From positions 1 to 8,684 of the forward strand of contig JAEWHQ010000046.1 of NCBI GenBank assembly GCA_023387715.1: 8,684 bases of DNA. Reading direction: 5' to 3'. How positions within the stretch are numbered: the stretch's first letter is position 1; each line of letters starts with the position of its first letter. The position numbers were made by a program, and so were the translations under genes. The notes below the pieces were generated by a model, which was not told the DNA's origin, did no database searches, and saw only the letters and a program-made list of their open reading frames with translations. Shown in pieces: positions 6,457 through 8,684 of this stretch. This DNA comes from Pseudomonadota bacterium (GTDB lineage: Bacteria; Pseudomonadota; Alphaproteobacteria; Rhizobiales; Rhizobiaceae).

Positions 6457-7298
6457 TGAGCGCAGCACACGGCAAAACAGCGCCGGTACGTGACCGCGCA
6501 AGGCAAGAAGAGATTGTGCGCAATGTGCGCCCTCTTGCTGAACCAAAAGGCGATGCTCTCGTTGAAGCTTTGCTACGCATCGGCGACAACACACTGATCC
6601 TCGGTCATCGTGTTTCGGAGTGGTGCGGCCATTCTCCGGCTTTGGAAGAAGATATCGCGCTGGCAAACGTTGCGCTTGATCTGATCGGCCAGACCCAGCT
6701 TTGGCTGGAATTAGCCGGTGAAATTGAAGGCAAAGGCCGTACGGCAGATGATATTGCATTTTTGCGCGATGGCTGGGATTTCAAAAACCTGCTGATCGTC
6801 GAGCGTCCGAATGGTGATTTCGGTCACACATTGATGCGCCAGTTCCTGTTTGATGTCTATCATCTGGAACTCTTGAAAGAGCTGAAAAAATCCTCTGATC
6901 AGCGCATTGCCGATATTGCGGAAAAATCAGCCAAGGAAGTTGCTTACCATCTGGAACGCTCTTCCGATCTGGTTATTCGCTTGGGCGACGGAACAGCAAC
7001 AAGCCACAAGATCATGCAGGATGCACTGGATGCATTGTGGTCTTACACCGGCGAGATGTTCCTCTCCGACGAAATCGACTTGCAGATTGCTGAACAGGGT
7101 CTTATGCCAAATCCGGCAGATCTGCGCGGGCCTTGGGAAGCCGTTATCCGTTCAGTGCTGAATGTAGCAACATTGCGTATTCCGGATGGAATTTTTGCCC
7201 ATAAAGGTGGTCGTCAGGGCGTGCATACCGAGCATTTGGGACATTTGCTGACCCATATGCAATGGTTGCAGCGCGCTTATCCTGGCGCCAGCTGGTAA
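6456..7298 (+). CDS. paaC: PaaC, structural (non-catalytic) oxygenase partner of PaaA
   Basis: A ferritin-like paralogue of PaaA (280 residues) that forms the PaaAC core of the phenylacetyl-CoA epoxidase. Where PaaA has DEAGH, this protein has DLIGQ (75-79). Where PaaA has KEESFH, it has KEVAYH (160-165), with Val 162 replacing a ligand Glu. The iron site is therefore lost, consistent with its known structural role. It is about 30 residues longer than E. coli PaaC (248), because of a charged N-terminal segment (1-32) before the conserved core that begins near ALVEALLRIGDN. The start is well supported: TAATG overlap with the paaB stop and GGGGAG (6444-6449) six bases before the ATG. No later ATG could remove the extension without losing conserved sequence. 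The gene is followed by paaD after four bases. Confidence 0.96.
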   Translation: MSAAHGKTAPVRDRARQEEIVRNVRPLAEPKGDALVEALLRIGDNTLILGHRVSEWCGHSPALEEDIALANVALDLIGQTQLWLELAGEIEGKGRTADDIAFLRDGWDFKNLLIVERPNGDFGHTLMRQFLFDVYHLELLKELKKSSDQRIADIAEKSAKEVAYHLERSSDLVIRLGDGTATSHKIMQDALDALWSYTGEMFLSDEIDLQIAEQGLMPNPADLRGPWEAVIRSVLNVATLRIPDGIFAHKGGRQGVHTEHLGHLLTHMQWLQRAYPGASW

Positions 7299-7302
7299 GC
7301 CC

Positions 7303-7824
7303 ATGCAGAACACTGCCCGTCCCTCCGTTGATGAAGTCTGGGGCTGGCTCGCCGAGGTTCCGGATCCCGAAATCCCGGTTATCAGCCTGACAGACCTCGG
7401 CATCATCCGTGATGTCGAATGGCAGGATAATGAACTGGTCGTCACCGTCACGCCGACTTATAGCGGCTGTCCGGCGACCGGCATCATCAATCTTGATATT
7501 GAAACGGCATTACGTGCCAAAGGCATTGAACAGTTGCGGCTGGAACGCCGCCTGTCACCGGCATGGACAACAGATTGGCTGACCGATGAGGCACGCGAAA
7601 AACTGCGTGCCTACGGCATCACGCCACCGGTTGAAGGCACCGCTGCAGACGGCGTTTTGCTTGACCGTGCCCGCAGCCTTTCCGGCGCCAATATGACGAT
7701 CAGCTGTCCGCGCTGCTCCTCAATCAATACCGAGAAGATCAGCCAGTTCGGTTCCACACCATGTAAGGCCAGCTATCGCTGCAAGGATTGCCTGGAACCT
7801 TTCGACTATTTCAAATGCATCTAA
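7303..7824 (+). CDS. paaD: PaaD, MIP18-like maturation factor with C-terminal zinc ribbon
   Basis: A 173-residue protein needed for function of the epoxidase, probably in iron-sulfur or metal-cofactor assembly for the complex rather than in catalysis. The N-terminal half is a MIP18/SufT-like (DUF59) domain with VPDPEIPVISLTDLGI (19-34) and the conserved Cys in SGCPATG (Cys 56). The C-terminal part is a zinc-ribbon-like module with CPRC (135-138) and CKDC (160-163), plus Cys 154 and Cys 172. It ends in FDYFKCI. The start lies four bases after the paaC stop with no convincing Shine-Dalgarno sequence, so translation probably depends on coupling. Its last codons and stop overlap the first unit of a hairpin repeat array. 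The frame stays open for 29 codons beyond the TAA, to a TAA that overlaps the paaE ATG. Confidence 0.95.
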   Translation: MQNTARPSVDEVWGWLAEVPDPEIPVISLTDLGIIRDVEWQDNELVVTVTPTYSGCPATGIINLDIETALRAKGIEQLRLERRLSPAWTTDWLTDEAREKLRAYGITPPVEGTAADGVLLDRARSLSGANMTISCPRCSSINTEKISQFGSTPCKASYRCKDCLEPFDYFKCI

Positions 7825-7906
7825 GGATGCAATCCAGTTCGAATGCATCTTCAGATGCAGCCCAGTTTTAAGCGCATCCGCAAGATGCAGGTCGGTTTTA
7901 GGAAAG
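7814..7906 (+). repeat. Three-copy tandem array of small hairpins between paaD and paaE
   Basis: Three degenerate units of 28, 29 and about 30 nt follow one another. Each has a left arm (TGCATC 7816-7821; TGCATC 7844-7849; GCATC 7874-7878), a 4-5 nt loop (TAAG, TTCA, CGCAA) and a right arm (GATGCA 7826-7831; GATGCA 7854-7859; GATGC 7884-7888). A CCAGTT-like tail then follows (CCAGTT, CCAGTT, TCGGTT). Units 1 and 2 are most alike, including the preceding TTC-R-AATGCATCT. Unit 1 starts in the last codons of paaD and uses the stop codon as its loop. There is no T-tract, so this is not a simple terminator. It ends just before the paaE ribosome-binding site (AGGAAAG, 7900-7906). Function unknown. 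Confidence 0.8.
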
Positions 7907-7913
7907 ATACCTA

Positions 7914-8684
<771 letters not shown>

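Noticed and set aside
7814..7906. CRISPR array interpretation of the paaD-paaE repeats
   Set aside because: The units are contiguous and degenerate, with no unique spacers of uniform length and no cas genes nearby. They are tandem hairpins, not repeat-spacer units.
7814..7906. Rho-independent terminator between paaD and paaE
   Set aside because: The stems are short (5-7 bp), no uridine tract follows any of them, and paaE continues the same functional operon.

Overview
The window looks like chromosomal DNA from an alphaproteobacterium, most plausibly a member of the Hyphomicrobiales near Brucella/Ochrobactrum. That placement rests on moderate GC content, codon usage and protein character recalled from memory; no search was possible, so it is tentative. 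Two functional blocks meet at about 2.6-2.9 kb.

Left block (1-2706). The 3' end of an enolase-superfamily (mandelate racemase/muconate lactonizing type) enzyme runs rightward into a strong bidirectional terminator at 648-674. Converging on it is a leftward pair of overlapping genes for the two ATPases of an Opp/Dpp-type ABC importer (D-type 2631-1645, then F-type 1648-677). They are read from a promoter whose -10 TATAAT abuts a perfect 12-bp palindrome of the GntR-operator form TNGT..ACNA. No permease or solute-binding gene is visible. The context suggests uptake and catabolism of an acidic sugar or similar oxyacid, but the substrate is unknown.

Right block (2925-8684, all rightward). This is a phenylacetate-catabolism (paa) cluster in the order paaX - paaJ - paaA - paaB - paaC - paaD - paaE (cut by the window end). 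PaaX is the repressor that responds to phenylacetyl-CoA. PaaABC(E) form the multicomponent oxygenase that epoxidises the ring of phenylacetyl-CoA: PaaA is catalytic, PaaC is its structural partner, PaaB is a small accessory subunit and PaaE is the reductase. PaaD is the assembly/maturation factor. PaaJ is the thiolase of the later beta-oxidation-like steps. The ligase (paaK), isomerase (paaG), ring-opening (paaZ) and other beta-oxidation genes are not in the window and presumably lie downstream or elsewhere.

The most interesting non-coding signals are: (1) a degenerate three-copy tandem array of small hairpins (period 28-30 nt) between paaD and paaE, beginning inside the last codons of paaD; (2) an 11-bp perfect inverted repeat with a 22-nt gap that overlaps the -35 of the paaJ promoter, a likely PaaX operator; (3) the GntR-like operator at the ABC promoter; (4) two mutually exclusive hairpins over the paaA stop codon. 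None of the genes is a new family. The novelty, if any, is in the regulatory and post-transcriptional architecture.
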